NCBI GenBank assembly: GCA_030837395.1
Contig: JAUPKO010000627.1
Span: 1-27,044 of the forward strand
Source of the DNA: Actinomycetota bacterium
GTDB lineage: Bacteria; Actinomycetota; Actinomycetes; S36-B12; UBA10799
Direction of reading: 5' to 3'
Length of the DNA stretch: 27,044 nt
A program made the position numbers and the translations under genes. Positions 19,939-27,044 of this stretch are shown here, piece by piece. The notes beneath the pieces were generated by a model, which saw only the letters and a program-made list of their open reading frames with translations, was not told the DNA's origin and searched no databases. The first letter of the stretch is position 1, and every line of letters begins with the position of its first letter.

Positions 19939-21243
19939 GTGAACCCGCGCCCGCCTGCCACCGAGTTGGACTCCGATCATGGCCGTGCCCTGGTCGCGGC
20001 GGCCCGCGGGCTGGACCCACTTCACGCCCGAGAACGATTGCGGCACACCTTCCCCGGGGCCACCGACGACCTCATCCGAGCGGCGACGCTGCAGGCGGAA
20101 CTGGCCACCCGCGCCGAGTTCCGATTCGGCCTTCGGGCGCATACCATCCTTTGGTCCTCGAATGGGTTGGAGCAGGCGTCGCGGCCATCGACGAGTTGGC
20201 ATCGAGCCGCGACGTTGGCCGCCGCCGGTGTCGGGCACGTGGCGGACCTCACGGGTGGCCTTGGCCTGGATGCGCTGGCCTTTGCAGCGGCGGGCATGTC
20301 AGTTCTCGCAGTCGAGCAGGATCCAGCAACGGCCGCGTTGGCCGCAGCGAACGGCCGTCGCCTGGGTGACGGCCGGGTGGAGGTGGCGGTCGGTTCGTGC
20401 ATGGACCCGACCGTGCTGCGGCGGGCCGAGACGGCGGACGCCTGGTTCGTGGACCCATCGCGCCGATCCGGGCAGCGGGACCGGGATGGGCGGCATCTGC
20501 GACTGGACGACCCGGAGCAGTGGTCGCCGCCATGGTCCTGGGTGCTGGCCCAGGCCCGGCTCATTGGCGCGGCTGGTCCTGCGGCGAGGTCGACACCTCG
20601 GGTGCTCATGGTCAAAGCGGCACCCGGACTGCCCCACGAGGCGATTGTTCAGGTGCCCGGCTGCCGGGTGGCGACCGATTGGGTATCACAGGACGGGCAA
20701 CTGCTTGAGACGTGTGTGGCGTGGTGGCGGGATGAGACTGCAGGGGCCGGCCCCGTCCGGTCCCCCGACAGGACCGCTGGGCGTGCAGACCGCGCTGCCG
20801 TCATCCTGGACGCGGAGGGCAATACCCTGGTGCGCATCGACTCTACGGCTACATCGGCGGCGCCGACCAAGCAGCCTCACTCGACTGACGGCACACGTCC
20901 GCACCCCCCCGTCGCCGGTGACTACCTGTTCGACCCCGATCCGGCCATCGTGCGCGCCCGCCTCGTCGCCGACCTCGCCAGCACCGCCGGCGCCCGCCTC
21001 ATCGACCCACACCTGGCGTACCTGGCGTCCCACACGCCCCTGCCTTCGCCACTGCGCCCCGCAGCTCGATCCTGGCGCGTGCTGGAATCCGGCCCCTACG
21101 ACCCACGCCGTCTGCGGGCGACCTGCGCCGAACACGGAATCGGCCACATCGAAGTCACCGGCCGAGGACGACACCTCGACCCCGCGCGCGTCCGTCGAGA
21201 ACTTAGACTCAGCGGCGGGGAGATCGCGGAGTCCTGGTGGTGA
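19939..21243 (+). CDS. class I SAM-dependent methyltransferase, THUMP-like family
   Basis: 434 residues. The methyltransferase core has motif I VADLTGGLGLDALAFAAAG, followed by VLAVEQD for the acidic ribose-binding residue, and a motif IV-like WFVDPSRRSG. This combination is that of uncharacterised actinobacterial methyltransferases annotated as THUMP-like, probably acting on RNA or another nucleic acid. The C-terminal third (GDYLFDPDPAIVRARLVADL, later HIEVTGRGRHLDPARVRREL) is the THUMP-like region. I chose GTG 19939-19941 because TAGCGT lies 7 nt upstream, like the leaderless starts elsewhere; GTG 19930 is an alternative and neither has a Shine-Dalgarno. It is the only plus-strand gene in this half and converges with tsaD. 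The substrate is not known. Confidence 0.83.
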   Translation: MNPRPPATELDSDHGRALVAAARGLDPLHARERLRHTFPGATDDLIRAATLQAELATRAEFRFGLRAHTILWSSNGLEQASRPSTSWHRAATLAAAGVGHVADLTGGLGLDALAFAAAGMSVLAVEQDPATAALAAANGRRLGDGRVEVAVGSCMDPTVLRRAETADAWFVDPSRRSGQRDRDGRHLRLDDPEQWSPPWSWVLAQARLIGAAGPAARSTPRVLMVKAAPGLPHEAIVQVPGCRVATDWVSQDGQLLETCVAWWRDETAGAGPVRSPDRTAGRADRAAVILDAEGNTLVRIDSTATSAAPTKQPHSTDGTRPHPPVAGDYLFDPDPAIVRARLVADLASTAGARLIDPHLAYLASHTPLPSPLRPAARSWRVLESGPYDPRRLRATCAEHGIGHIEVTGRGRHLDPARVRRELRLSGGEIAESWW

Positions 21244-21335
21244 TGGCCCTGGGCCCCGCCCGTACCACGCTGGTATGCCTCTGTCTGCCCGCCTGACGGG
21301 GCGACCACCTCGATTCAAGCGGACGGCGGACATTT

Positions 21336-21363
21336 CGTTGTACAACACAACCGTTGTACAACG
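21336..21363. repeat. paired palindromes in the convergent gap after tsaD
   Basis: CGTTGTACAAC at 21336-21346 and again at 21352-21362, 16 bp start to start. GTTGTACAAC is itself a perfect 10-bp palindrome, and together the two sites form an 11-bp stem with a 6-nt loop. They lie between the ends of the methyltransferase (21243) and tsaD (21407), with no gene start nearby and no U-run. They look like a cooperative protein-binding site or a hairpin. Confidence 0.7.
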
Positions 21364-21406
21364 TCGTCGCTGTCCATTTCCGTCGCTTGCAGGGCCCGCG
21401 GCCCCG

Positions 21407-22459
21407 CTACCCCACCGACACGTCGGTCACCGGCGCGGACGAGTCCACCGCGATCCCCAGCGGCGACGGCGGCACCCCGGCCGCCACCATGGCCGAGCCG
21501 AGCGCCGCCACCATCGCGCCGTTGTCCGTGCACAGTCCCGGCCGCGGCACCCGCAGCGCCACTCCCGCCGCCTCGCACCGCTGCGCCGCCAGTGCTCGCA
21601 GGCGCGAGTTCGCTGCCACCCCGCCACCTATCAGCAGGTGGTCGACCCCCGTGTCCCGGCATGCCGCCAGCGACTTCGTCACGAGCACGTCCACCACCGC
21701 CTCCTGGAACGACGCCGCGACGTCGGCCACGTCGATCGTCTCCCCCGCCTCCTGGCGTGCCTGCACCCACCGTGCCACGGAGGTCTTGAGGCCGGAGAAC
21801 GAGAAGTCGTGCCGGTGCCGCACGAGATCCTTGGGCAGCGTCAGCCCCCGCGGGAACCGGATGGCCGTCGCATCGCCGCCGACCGCCACCCGGTCCACCT
21901 GCGGCCCGCCCGGGAACGGCAGCCCCAGCAACCGGGCGACCTTGTCGAAGGCCTCGCCGGCCGCGTCGTCGAGGGTGCTGCCCAGCGGCTCGATTTCGGC
22001 CGTCACGTCATCGACCAGCAACAGACTCGTGTGACCGCCGGACACCAGCAGCGCAATAGCCGGCTGCGGCAGCGGCCCATGCTCCAACCGATCCACCGCA
22101 ACGTGGGCAGCCAGGTGGTTGACCCCGTACAAGGGCTTATTCAGCGACCACGACAGCGCCTGCGCCGCCGAGCTGCCCACCAGCAGCGCCCCGGCCAGAC
22201 CAGGCCCCGCGGTCACCGCCACTGCATCTACATCGGCCAACGCCACGCCGGCATCGGCACACGCCCGCTCCAGCGTCGGCACCATGGCGGCCACATGCGC
22301 CCGGCTGGCGATCTCCGGCACCACACCGCCGAACCGGGCATGCTCGTCCACCGAGGAGGCGACGGCATCGGCAAGCAGCGTCGTCCCGCGCACGATCCCC
22401 ACGCCGGTCTCGTCGCAGGACGTCTCGATGCCCAGCACCAGTGGTTCCCCGGGCGTCAC
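21407..22459 (-). CDS. tsaD: tRNA N6-adenosine threonylcarbamoyltransferase TsaD
   Basis: 350 residues. TsaD transfers the threonylcarbamoyl group onto A37 of ANN-decoding tRNAs, working with TsaB and TsaE, both encoded just upstream. ASKHA-fold motifs are clear: LGIETSCDETGVGIV at the N-terminus, the metal-binding HLAAH, LLVSGGHTSLLLVDD, the GEAFDKVARLLGLPFPGGP segment and IGGGVAANSRLR, ending before a short tail. GTG 22457-22459 overlaps the rimI stop by 4 nt (GTGA), so translation is coupled. A much longer reading into rimI in another frame is rejected. It is the last gene of the operon. Confidence 0.97.
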   Translation of the reverse strand: MTPGEPLVLGIETSCDETGVGIVRGTTLLADAVASSVDEHARFGGVVPEIASRAHVAAMVPTLERACADAGVALADVDAVAVTAGPGLAGALLVGSSAAQALSWSLNKPLYGVNHLAAHVAVDRLEHGPLPQPAIALLVSGGHTSLLLVDDVTAEIEPLGSTLDDAAGEAFDKVARLLGLPFPGGPQVDRVAVGGDATAIRFPRGLTLPKDLVRHRHDFSFSGLKTSVARWVQARQEAGETIDVADVAASFQEAVVDVLVTKSLAACRDTGVDHLLIGGGVAANSRLRALAAQRCEAAGVALRVPRPGLCTDNGAMVAALGSAMVAAGVPPSPLGIAVDSSAPVTDVSVG

Positions 22460-22992
22460 GAGGACACCGCCGGCATGACGTTCGCAGGCGCCTGCTCCAA
22501 CGTCAATCGCCGCCGCATCACCACCGCGTCGATGCCGCTGCCGTAGTAGTCGCGCCGCACGTCCAGGGGCTCGAAGCTCTGGCTCAAGTAGAGGTTGAGG
22601 GCCGGGTTGTCCGACCGGACTTCCAGGAACATCGTGCGTGCCCCGGCCGCCAATGCGGCACCCATCGCCTGGCCCAGCAGCCAGCGCCCGACACCGCCAC
22701 CGCGAACCTCCGGCGCGATGGCGATTGTCATGAGGTCCGCGTCCGGTGCCGCCACCGCCACGTCCACGTAGCCCAGCACACTGCCCGACCGAGCATCCCC
22801 GTCGGGCACCACCACCTGCAACCAACGCCCCGGTGCCGCCAGCTCCGCGTAGAACTGCTCCAGACTCCACGGCGACTCGTCGAAGATGCTGGCCTCCAGG
22901 GCGGCTACGGCCTCCACGTGCCACCACCGCATGGGCTCGAGCCGCACCGCGCCCCCAGAGGCGCCCACCGGAATGCCGACCCCGGCTGTCAT
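22456..22992 (-). CDS. rimI: GNAT N-acetyltransferase, RimI type
   Basis: 178 residues. RimI acetylates the N-terminal amino group of a protein, ribosomal protein S18 in E. coli. The GNAT acetyl-CoA site is seen as MTIAIAPEVRGGGVGRWLLG (R/Q-x-x-G-x-G/A), followed by FLEVRSDNPALNLYLSQSFE and YYGSGIDAVVMRRRL, all typical of RimI. There is an N-terminal extension of about 15 residues. The ATG at 22990-22992 overlaps the tsaB stop and the gene end overlaps tsaD. The tsaB-rimI-tsaD order is the usual actinobacterial one. The target protein here is inferred from the family. Confidence 0.93.
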   Translation of the reverse strand: MTAGVGIPVGASGGAVRLEPMRWWHVEAVAALEASIFDESPWSLEQFYAELAAPGRWLQVVVPDGDARSGSVLGYVDVAVAAPDADLMTIAIAPEVRGGGVGRWLLGQAMGAALAAGARTMFLEVRSDNPALNLYLSQSFEPLDVRRDYYGSGIDAVVMRRRLTLEQAPANVMPAVSS

Positions 22993-23714
22993 GGCCGCAC
23001 CGCCCCGACGGTCGGCTCGACGGCATCCGGTCGACGCAGATACAGCGGTTCCGGGCGCAACAGCGCCTGCGGTATCGGACTGGCAGCGCCACCGTCACCA
23101 CTGGCCGCGTCCCAGCCCCCCGCGACCGACGCCACCTGGCCGACCGGCCACTCCCGCACTACCCACCGGGCCAATTCGAGGGCGTCAACGTGCCACGGGG
23201 GCGCATCCCCGTCAGCGTCGTCACCGGGCACGGGCGGACCCCACCACAGTGCGTCCGCATTGGCCTGTCGCACGAACGCCGGTGGCCCCACCAAGGGCCC
23301 GGCAATTCGACGTCCCGAGCCGTCGTAGCGTGCCCAGTAGACCTCCTTGCGCCGCGCGTCGAGCGCCACCACTGCGTCAGCCGCCGATCCTGAGCGGGCG
23401 CTGGTCAGCCCGCGCGCGACAACATCCAAGGTGCAGGCGCCGATCACCGGAATCCCCAGCGCCAAGCCGGTCGCCTTGGCGAACGTGATCCCCGCCCGCA
23501 GACTGGTGTAGGGCCCAGGCCCCACCCCCACCGCCACGGCCTCGAGGTCACCGGGTCGCAACCCCGCCGCTGCAACCGCCTCCCGCACCGCCGGGGCCAG
23601 CAGCTCACCCGTGCGCCGTCCAGCTGCCACCCGCCGGGCCACCTCACTACAGTCCCACGCGACCGCCACCGACACGTCCGACGTCGCAGTGTCGAGCGCG
23701 AGGATCGTGGGCAC
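22989..23714 (-). CDS. tsaB: tRNA threonylcarbamoyladenosine biosynthesis protein TsaB
   Basis: 241 residues. TsaB is the inactive ASKHA paralogue that forms the t6A complex with TsaD and TsaE. The N-terminus ILALDTATSDVSVAVAWD and the signature GVGPGPYTSLRAGITFAKAT, followed by LALGIPVIGACTLDVVA, identify it. ALDARRKEVYWARYD is a conserved later segment. GTG 23712-23714 has GAGG close upstream, and TAGCCT 6 nt before it may allow a separate leaderless transcript. The gene is 26 nt from tsaE and overlaps rimI. Confidence 0.95.
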   Translation of the reverse strand: MPTILALDTATSDVSVAVAWDCSEVARRVAAGRRTGELLAPAVREAVAAAGLRPGDLEAVAVGVGPGPYTSLRAGITFAKATGLALGIPVIGACTLDVVARGLTSARSGSAADAVVALDARRKEVYWARYDGSGRRIAGPLVGPPAFVRQANADALWWGPPVPGDDADGDAPPWHVDALELARWVVREWPVGQVASVAGGWDAASGDGGAASPIPQALLRPEPLYLRRPDAVEPTVGAVRP

Positions 23715-23740
23715 CGCCTCAGGCTAGCGTCGCCGCCGCG

Positions 23741-24202
23741 TTACTGTGCCAGCGCCGCCTCGACGTCGATTCCCGCCCAGCGCGGCCCCACCCCGGTCGC
23801 CGTCAGCACCCGAGCGCCACCGTCGTGGGCCATCGTCACCAGCAGGCGATCGGCCGCCAGCCCCTCCGCCACGCCGCGACCCCATTCGACGACCGTCACC
23901 GACTCCGCCATATCCGCCTCGAGGTCCAGGTCATCGAAGTCGCCCGGCCCGGTCAGCCGATAGGCATCCACGTGCACCAGGTCCGGGCCGCCCACCTGGG
24001 AAGGATGCACTCGGGCGATCACGAACGTCGGCGACGTCACCGGCCCGCGGATGCCCAACCCCTGCCCGAGACCACGGGTGAAGGTGGTCTTGCCGGCCCC
24101 CAACGGACCATCCAGGATCACCACGTCACCGGCACGCAGCAGTGGCGCCAGGGCCCGTCCCACCCGCTCGGTGGCGGCCTCATCCGGCAACGGCAGCGTC
24201 AC
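23741..24202 (-). CDS. tsaE: tRNA threonylcarbamoyladenosine biosynthesis ATPase TsaE
   Basis: 153 residues. TsaE is the small P-loop ATPase that drives turnover of the TsaB-TsaD complex. The Walker A is LDGPLGAGKTTFTRGLGQGL, the TSPTFVIARVH strand follows, and the Walker B-like region with HVDAYRLTGPGDFDDLDLE and VTVVEWGRGV is family diagnostic. GTG 24200-24202 overlaps the stop of the upstream hydrolase gene by 4 nt. Length and motifs are normal. Confidence 0.96.
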   Translation of the reverse strand: MTLPLPDEAATERVGRALAPLLRAGDVVILDGPLGAGKTTFTRGLGQGLGIRGPVTSPTFVIARVHPSQVGGPDLVHVDAYRLTGPGDFDDLDLEADMAESVTVVEWGRGVAEGLAADRLLVTMAHDGGARVLTATGVGPRWAGIDVEAALAQ

Positions 24203-25272
24203 TGGTCCGAGCTGTCGTGGCCCACGGCGCGGCTTGCCCGTTGATACAGCGCGATCAACTCTTGATTGACCTCGTCGGGCCGTTCGAGCATGAGCATGTG
24301 CCCGGTCTCCTCGAGCACGACCAACTCGGCGTGCGGCACCCGTCGGACGATCTCGAACGAGTGGTCCAGCGGCGTCATCTTGTCGGATTTACCGACCATC
24401 ACCAGCACCTCGATGCCATGCATAGCCGCGAGAGCATCACGCTTGTCGTGCTGGTCGAACGTCGGCAGGAACTCGCCGACCACTTCCAACGGCGTCGCGT
24501 TGATCATGTCGTTGCTGAACTCGGCGACCTCCGCCGGCACCGACGAACCGAAGCTGTAGCGCTGCAGGACAATCTTGGCCAGGTCGCTGGCCCGCTGCCG
24601 GCTCGCCTCGAACAGGGCACCCCGGGTCACGAGGGCCGGCGCGACGAACGGGGTCATGCGGTGGGCCGCCCGCGCCACCGGCTTGGGCAGGCCGAAACTG
24701 GCATCGGCCATACCGCCGGAACTCGTCCCCAACAGCGCCACGGCAAGCACCCGCTCGGCTATGAGGTCCGGGTAATCGGCCGCGAGCGACATGACGGTCA
24801 TGCCGCCCATCGAGTGGCCCACGAGCATCAACGGCCCCTGCGGCGCCACCGCCGAGATCACCGCGTGCAGGTCCCGTCCCAGTCGATCGATGTTGTGGCT
24901 GCCGGCGGGCCCGCGGGTGGAGCGTCCGTGCGCCCGCTGATCCCAGAAGACCAGCCGGGTCAACGGTCGCATCGCCTCGCGCTGGAAGTGCCAGGTGTTG
25001 TGATTCAGGGAGTACCCGTGGCTGAACACCACCGTCGGGTGCAGCAACGGGTCGAATCCCGGCGGGGTGTCGATCTCGACGTGCAGCTGAACGCCGTCAG
25101 GGGTGTCGACCACCACCTCCTGCCCACGCAGCGAACCGAGCTTCTCGCGCAGCCATGGGTCCGCGGTGAGTTTGCGGCTGACCAATTGCCGCTCGGCCAC
25201 CACCCCCGCCGCCAGACCGACTGCGAGCGCGGCAGCGGCTCCCGCCATTCTGACCGCCATCGACTGCGCCAC
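24199..25272 (-). CDS. alpha/beta hydrolase with N-terminal membrane anchor
   Basis: 357 residues. A hydrophobic helix at about 5-26 (MAVRMAGAAAALAVGLAAGV) could be a membrane anchor or uncleaved signal. The alpha/beta hydrolase fold has the oxyanion region FSHGYSLN, the nucleophile S154 in VGHSMGG, and probable acid D297 (GKSDKMTP) and base H325 (EETGHMLML), so the triad is complete. It is likely an esterase or lipase-like enzyme; the substrate cannot be read. The position between alr and tsaE is conserved in many actinobacteria. GTG 25270-25272 follows the alr stop directly, with GGAGG 5 nt upstream inside the end of alr, showing coupling. Confidence 0.9.
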   Translation of the reverse strand: MAQSMAVRMAGAAAALAVGLAAGVVAERQLVSRKLTADPWLREKLGSLRGQEVVVDTPDGVQLHVEIDTPPGFDPLLHPTVVFSHGYSLNHNTWHFQREAMRPLTRLVFWDQRAHGRSTRGPAGSHNIDRLGRDLHAVISAVAPQGPLMLVGHSMGGMTVMSLAADYPDLIAERVLAVALLGTSSGGMADASFGLPKPVARAAHRMTPFVAPALVTRGALFEASRQRASDLAKIVLQRYSFGSSVPAEVAEFSNDMINATPLEVVGEFLPTFDQHDKRDALAAMHGIEVLVMVGKSDKMTPLDHSFEIVRRVPHAELVVLEETGHMLMLERPDEVNQELIALYQRASRAVGHDSSDQ

Positions 25273-26433
25273 CTAGACCTCCTCGTCGGAATCAACCACG
25301 ATGCGTGGAATGCGCGGGCCCACCCTGGTGACGATCTCGTAGGCGATGGTGTCCGTCGCCTGGGCCCACTCGGTAGCTGTGGGGTGGCCGGCCGCGCCAT
25401 CGCCGAAGAACACCACCTCATCGCCGGCGTGCGCCTCGTCGCCATCAAGGTCCACCACCACTTGATCCATACACACCCGGCCGGCGATCGGCCGCACGGC
25501 GCCCGCGGCCAGGACCGGCCCCACGTTGGACGCCGCCCGTGGAATGCCATCGGCGTACCCGACCGGGATCAGCCCGGCAGTGGTCGACCGCGACGTCACG
25601 TATTGGTGGGCGTACGAGACTCCGGCCCCGGCCGGCAGCGGTTTGACCATGGTGAGCCGGGCCTTGAGGGTCATCACCGGTCGCAGGTCGAGTTCGGCCT
25701 CGGTGCCCACCGAGGCACCGGGCGAGATGCCGTACACGGCGATGCCTGGGCGCACGAGGTCGAAGTGGGTCTGCGGCAACCGCAGGGTCGCGGCGGAGTT
25801 GGCCAGGTGTCGCAAGCGCGGCTGCAATCCGGCCGCATCGGCTACTTCAATGGCCCGCTCGAACTCCGCGAGTTGCCGGGCCACCGTCGGGTGCTCGGGC
25901 TCATCGGCGTAAGCCAGGTGCGACCACAGACCCACAACCTGCACCCGTCCGGCCTCCTCGGCCGCGCGAGCAGCAGCGAAGAACTCGTCCCACGGCGGCA
26001 CCGCACCGCCACGGGACAACCCGGTGTCGACTTTGAGGTGCACCATCGCCTTGATGCCCGTGCGCGCCGCCGCATCGACGATCTCGGCCAGCATCCGCGT
26101 GTCGTAGGCACTGACGTCGACGTCGTGCCGCAGGCACTCGTCGAACCGATCCCCGGGCACGGACAGCCAGCACAGCAACGGGCCGGTATCCCCAGCCGCG
26201 CGCAGGGTGAGGGCCTCCCCCACCAGGGCCACCCCGAGCCAATCCGCCCCACCGTCGCGGGCGGCGGCCGCGCACTCGGCAAGCCCGTGACCGTACGCAT
26301 CCGCCTTGACCACTGCCATCAGCAACGAGTCCGGCGCGGCCCGCCGCAGCACACCGATGTTGTGACGCAAGGCGCCGAGGTCGATCTCGGCCCACGCCCT
26401 GTCCGGCCCGGACTCCTCGCGCTGCTCCACCAC
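25273..26433 (-). CDS. alr: alanine racemase
   Basis: 386 residues. Alr is a PLP enzyme interconverting L- and D-alanine and supplies D-Ala for peptidoglycan. The PLP lysine is K43 in AVVKADAYGHG and the second catalytic base is Y274 in GVSYAHQYV. VDTGLSRGG (135-143), LVRPGIAVYGISPG (226-239) and RVCMDQVVVDL further on are family hallmarks. The GTG at 26431-26433 has AGAGGAG upstream and lies 2 nt after the nnrD stop, so the genes are co-transcribed. The length is standard. Confidence 0.97.
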   Translation of the reverse strand: MVEQREESGPDRAWAEIDLGALRHNIGVLRRAAPDSLLMAVVKADAYGHGLAECAAAARDGGADWLGVALVGEALTLRAAGDTGPLLCWLSVPGDRFDECLRHDVDVSAYDTRMLAEIVDAAARTGIKAMVHLKVDTGLSRGGAVPPWDEFFAAARAAEEAGRVQVVGLWSHLAYADEPEHPTVARQLAEFERAIEVADAAGLQPRLRHLANSAATLRLPQTHFDLVRPGIAVYGISPGASVGTEAELDLRPVMTLKARLTMVKPLPAGAGVSYAHQYVTSRSTTAGLIPVGYADGIPRAASNVGPVLAAGAVRPIAGRVCMDQVVVDLDGDEAHAGDEVVFFGDGAAGHPTATEWAQATDTIAYEIVTRVGPRIPRIVVDSDEEV

Positions 26434-26435
26434 GA

Positions 26436-27044
26436 TCAGGCTCCTCTCGCCGCGGCGATCGCCGCGGGCACCTGTGCCAGCACGTCCTCGCTGACGATCG
26501 GTCGACCGTCCGCCATGGCCAGCCGCGCAGCCAAACCGTGCAGGTACGCCCCCGCCGCGGCCGTGATCACGAGGTCCTCATCGCCGAATCCGGCTGCGGT
26601 CTGAGCCCCGACCGCCTGCGCGGCGATCATCGATCCGACCAGGCCGCTGAGCACGTCCCCGCTGCCGGCGGTCGCCAGATCAGGCGGCCCACTGGCCGAC
26701 ACCGCTGCGGTACCGGTCGCCCCTGCGATCACCGTGGCCGCCCCCTTGAGCAGCACCACGCTGTGCAGGTCTGCTGCTAGGCGACGTACTGCCGCGAGTC
26801 TGCCGCCGGGTGCGGCCAGGTCACCGCCGAGCCGAGCGAATTCCCCGGCGTGCGGGGTGAAGATCGTGGGCGCCAGGCGCGCCACCGCCGCTGCCCGCAG
26901 CGCGGTGTCGCCCGCCACAAGCGTGATCGCGTCGGCATCCACCAGTACCGGCACGTCCGAGGCCAGCGCCTCCGCCACCCGGGCGTGGGTCCACGCCCCG
27001 GTACCCGCACCGGGTCCAACGATCCACGCCTGAACCCGCCCCGC
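26436..27044 (-). CDS. nnrD: ADP-dependent NAD(P)H-hydrate dehydratase, C-terminal part (cut by window end)
   Basis: 203 codons are visible, open to the window edge. This enzyme repairs hydrated NAD(P)H using ADP, usually as the C-terminal half of bifunctional Nnr with an epimerase domain. Visible ribokinase-like motifs are WIVGPGAGTG near the edge, LVDADAITLVAG, FTPHAGEFARLGGD, VVLLKGAATVIAG and the catalytic ATAGSGDVLSGLVGSMIAAQ. The gene ends 2 nt before alr, and nnrD-alr pairing is common in actinobacteria. Whether the N-terminal epimerase domain is present lies outside the window. Confidence 0.94.
   Translation of the reverse strand, partial: AGRVQAWIVGPGAGTGAWTHARVAEALASDVPVLVDADAITLVAGDTALRAAAVARLAPTIFTPHAGEFARLGGDLAAPGGRLAAVRRLAADLHSVVLLKGAATVIAGATGTAAVSASGPPDLATAGSGDVLSGLVGSMIAAQAVGAQTAAGFGDEDLVITAAAGAYLHGLAARLAMADGRPIVSEDVLAQVPAAIAAARGA

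Noticed and set aside
21315..21410. small ORF (about 20 codons) over the twin palindromes
   Set aside because: It is very short, lacks a convincing ribosome-binding site, and the repeats explain the sequence better.
19979..22546. 855-codon open frame on the plus strand
   Set aside because: It overlaps the methyltransferase in another frame and runs antisense through tsaD. The product is Arg/Pro-rich and has no motifs.
24142..26604. 820-codon open frame on the plus strand
   Set aside because: It is antisense to alr, the alpha/beta hydrolase and tsaE, which have full catalytic motifs. Its translation is His/Arg/Gly-rich with no domain, a normal by-product of high GC.

Overview
The window is high-GC DNA from an actinobacterium (Actinomycetota). 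The evidence is the heavy G/C third-position bias, frequent GTG starts, and the classic actinobacterial gene neighbourhood nnrD-alr-tsaE-tsaB-rimI-tsaD / groES-groEL1 / whiB / bldM-type regulator / guaB-guaB3 / GMC oxidoreductase / guaA. This order is shared in outline with Mycobacterium and Streptomyces, and I cannot place the organism below phylum or class. Nearly all core genes lie on the minus strand. I see no tRNA, rRNA, CRISPR array or insertion sequence.

Region 1 (1-5034) is an accessory island between a small membrane-protein gene (cut by the window start) and guaA. On the minus strand it carries a complete-looking controller/restriction/modification system: a C-protein-like XRE regulator (2405-2659), a ribbon-helix-helix antitoxin-like protein (1767-2189), a BglII/BstYI-type restriction endonuclease (1002-1718) and an MT-A70 adenine methyltransferase (155-847). 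Divergent from it is a Rossmann-fold protein of unknown function (2766-3752). A 37-codon small ORF (3749-3862) overlaps its stop and has a consensus ribosome-binding site. Two further small ORFs (4119-4310, 3912-4085) lie in the same frame, separated by one UGA that opens an 11-bp hairpin. A toxin-antitoxin-like pair (4754-4915 / 4461-4757) with a promoter and overlapping inverted repeat comes next.

Region 2 (5035-15259) is the purine and developmental-regulator block: guaA, a GMC (cholesterol-oxidase-like) flavoprotein with a ferredoxin-like cysteine motif, an aldehyde dehydrogenase, guaB3, guaB, a BldM-like orphan response regulator, a TPR-like protein and a MerR protein with a CarH-type cobalamin-binding signature. 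Several of these genes have a TAnnnT -10 box 6-7 nt before the start codon and no Shine-Dalgarno, which suggests leaderless mRNAs.

Region 3 (15260-19929) holds whiB (WhiD/WhiB3 type) on the plus strand with a strong terminator, then groES-groEL1 under two tandem CIRCE operators, and a DUF222/HNH (13E12-like) endonuclease gene with an SOS-box-like palindrome.

Region 4 (19930-27044) holds a plus-strand class I methyltransferase (THUMP-like family). A tightly overlapping minus-strand operon follows: nnrD (cut by the window end), alr, an alpha/beta hydrolase, tsaE, tsaB, rimI and tsaD. TsaB, TsaE and TsaD act together in making the t6A37 modification of tRNA. A double palindrome sits in the convergent gap at 21336-21363.
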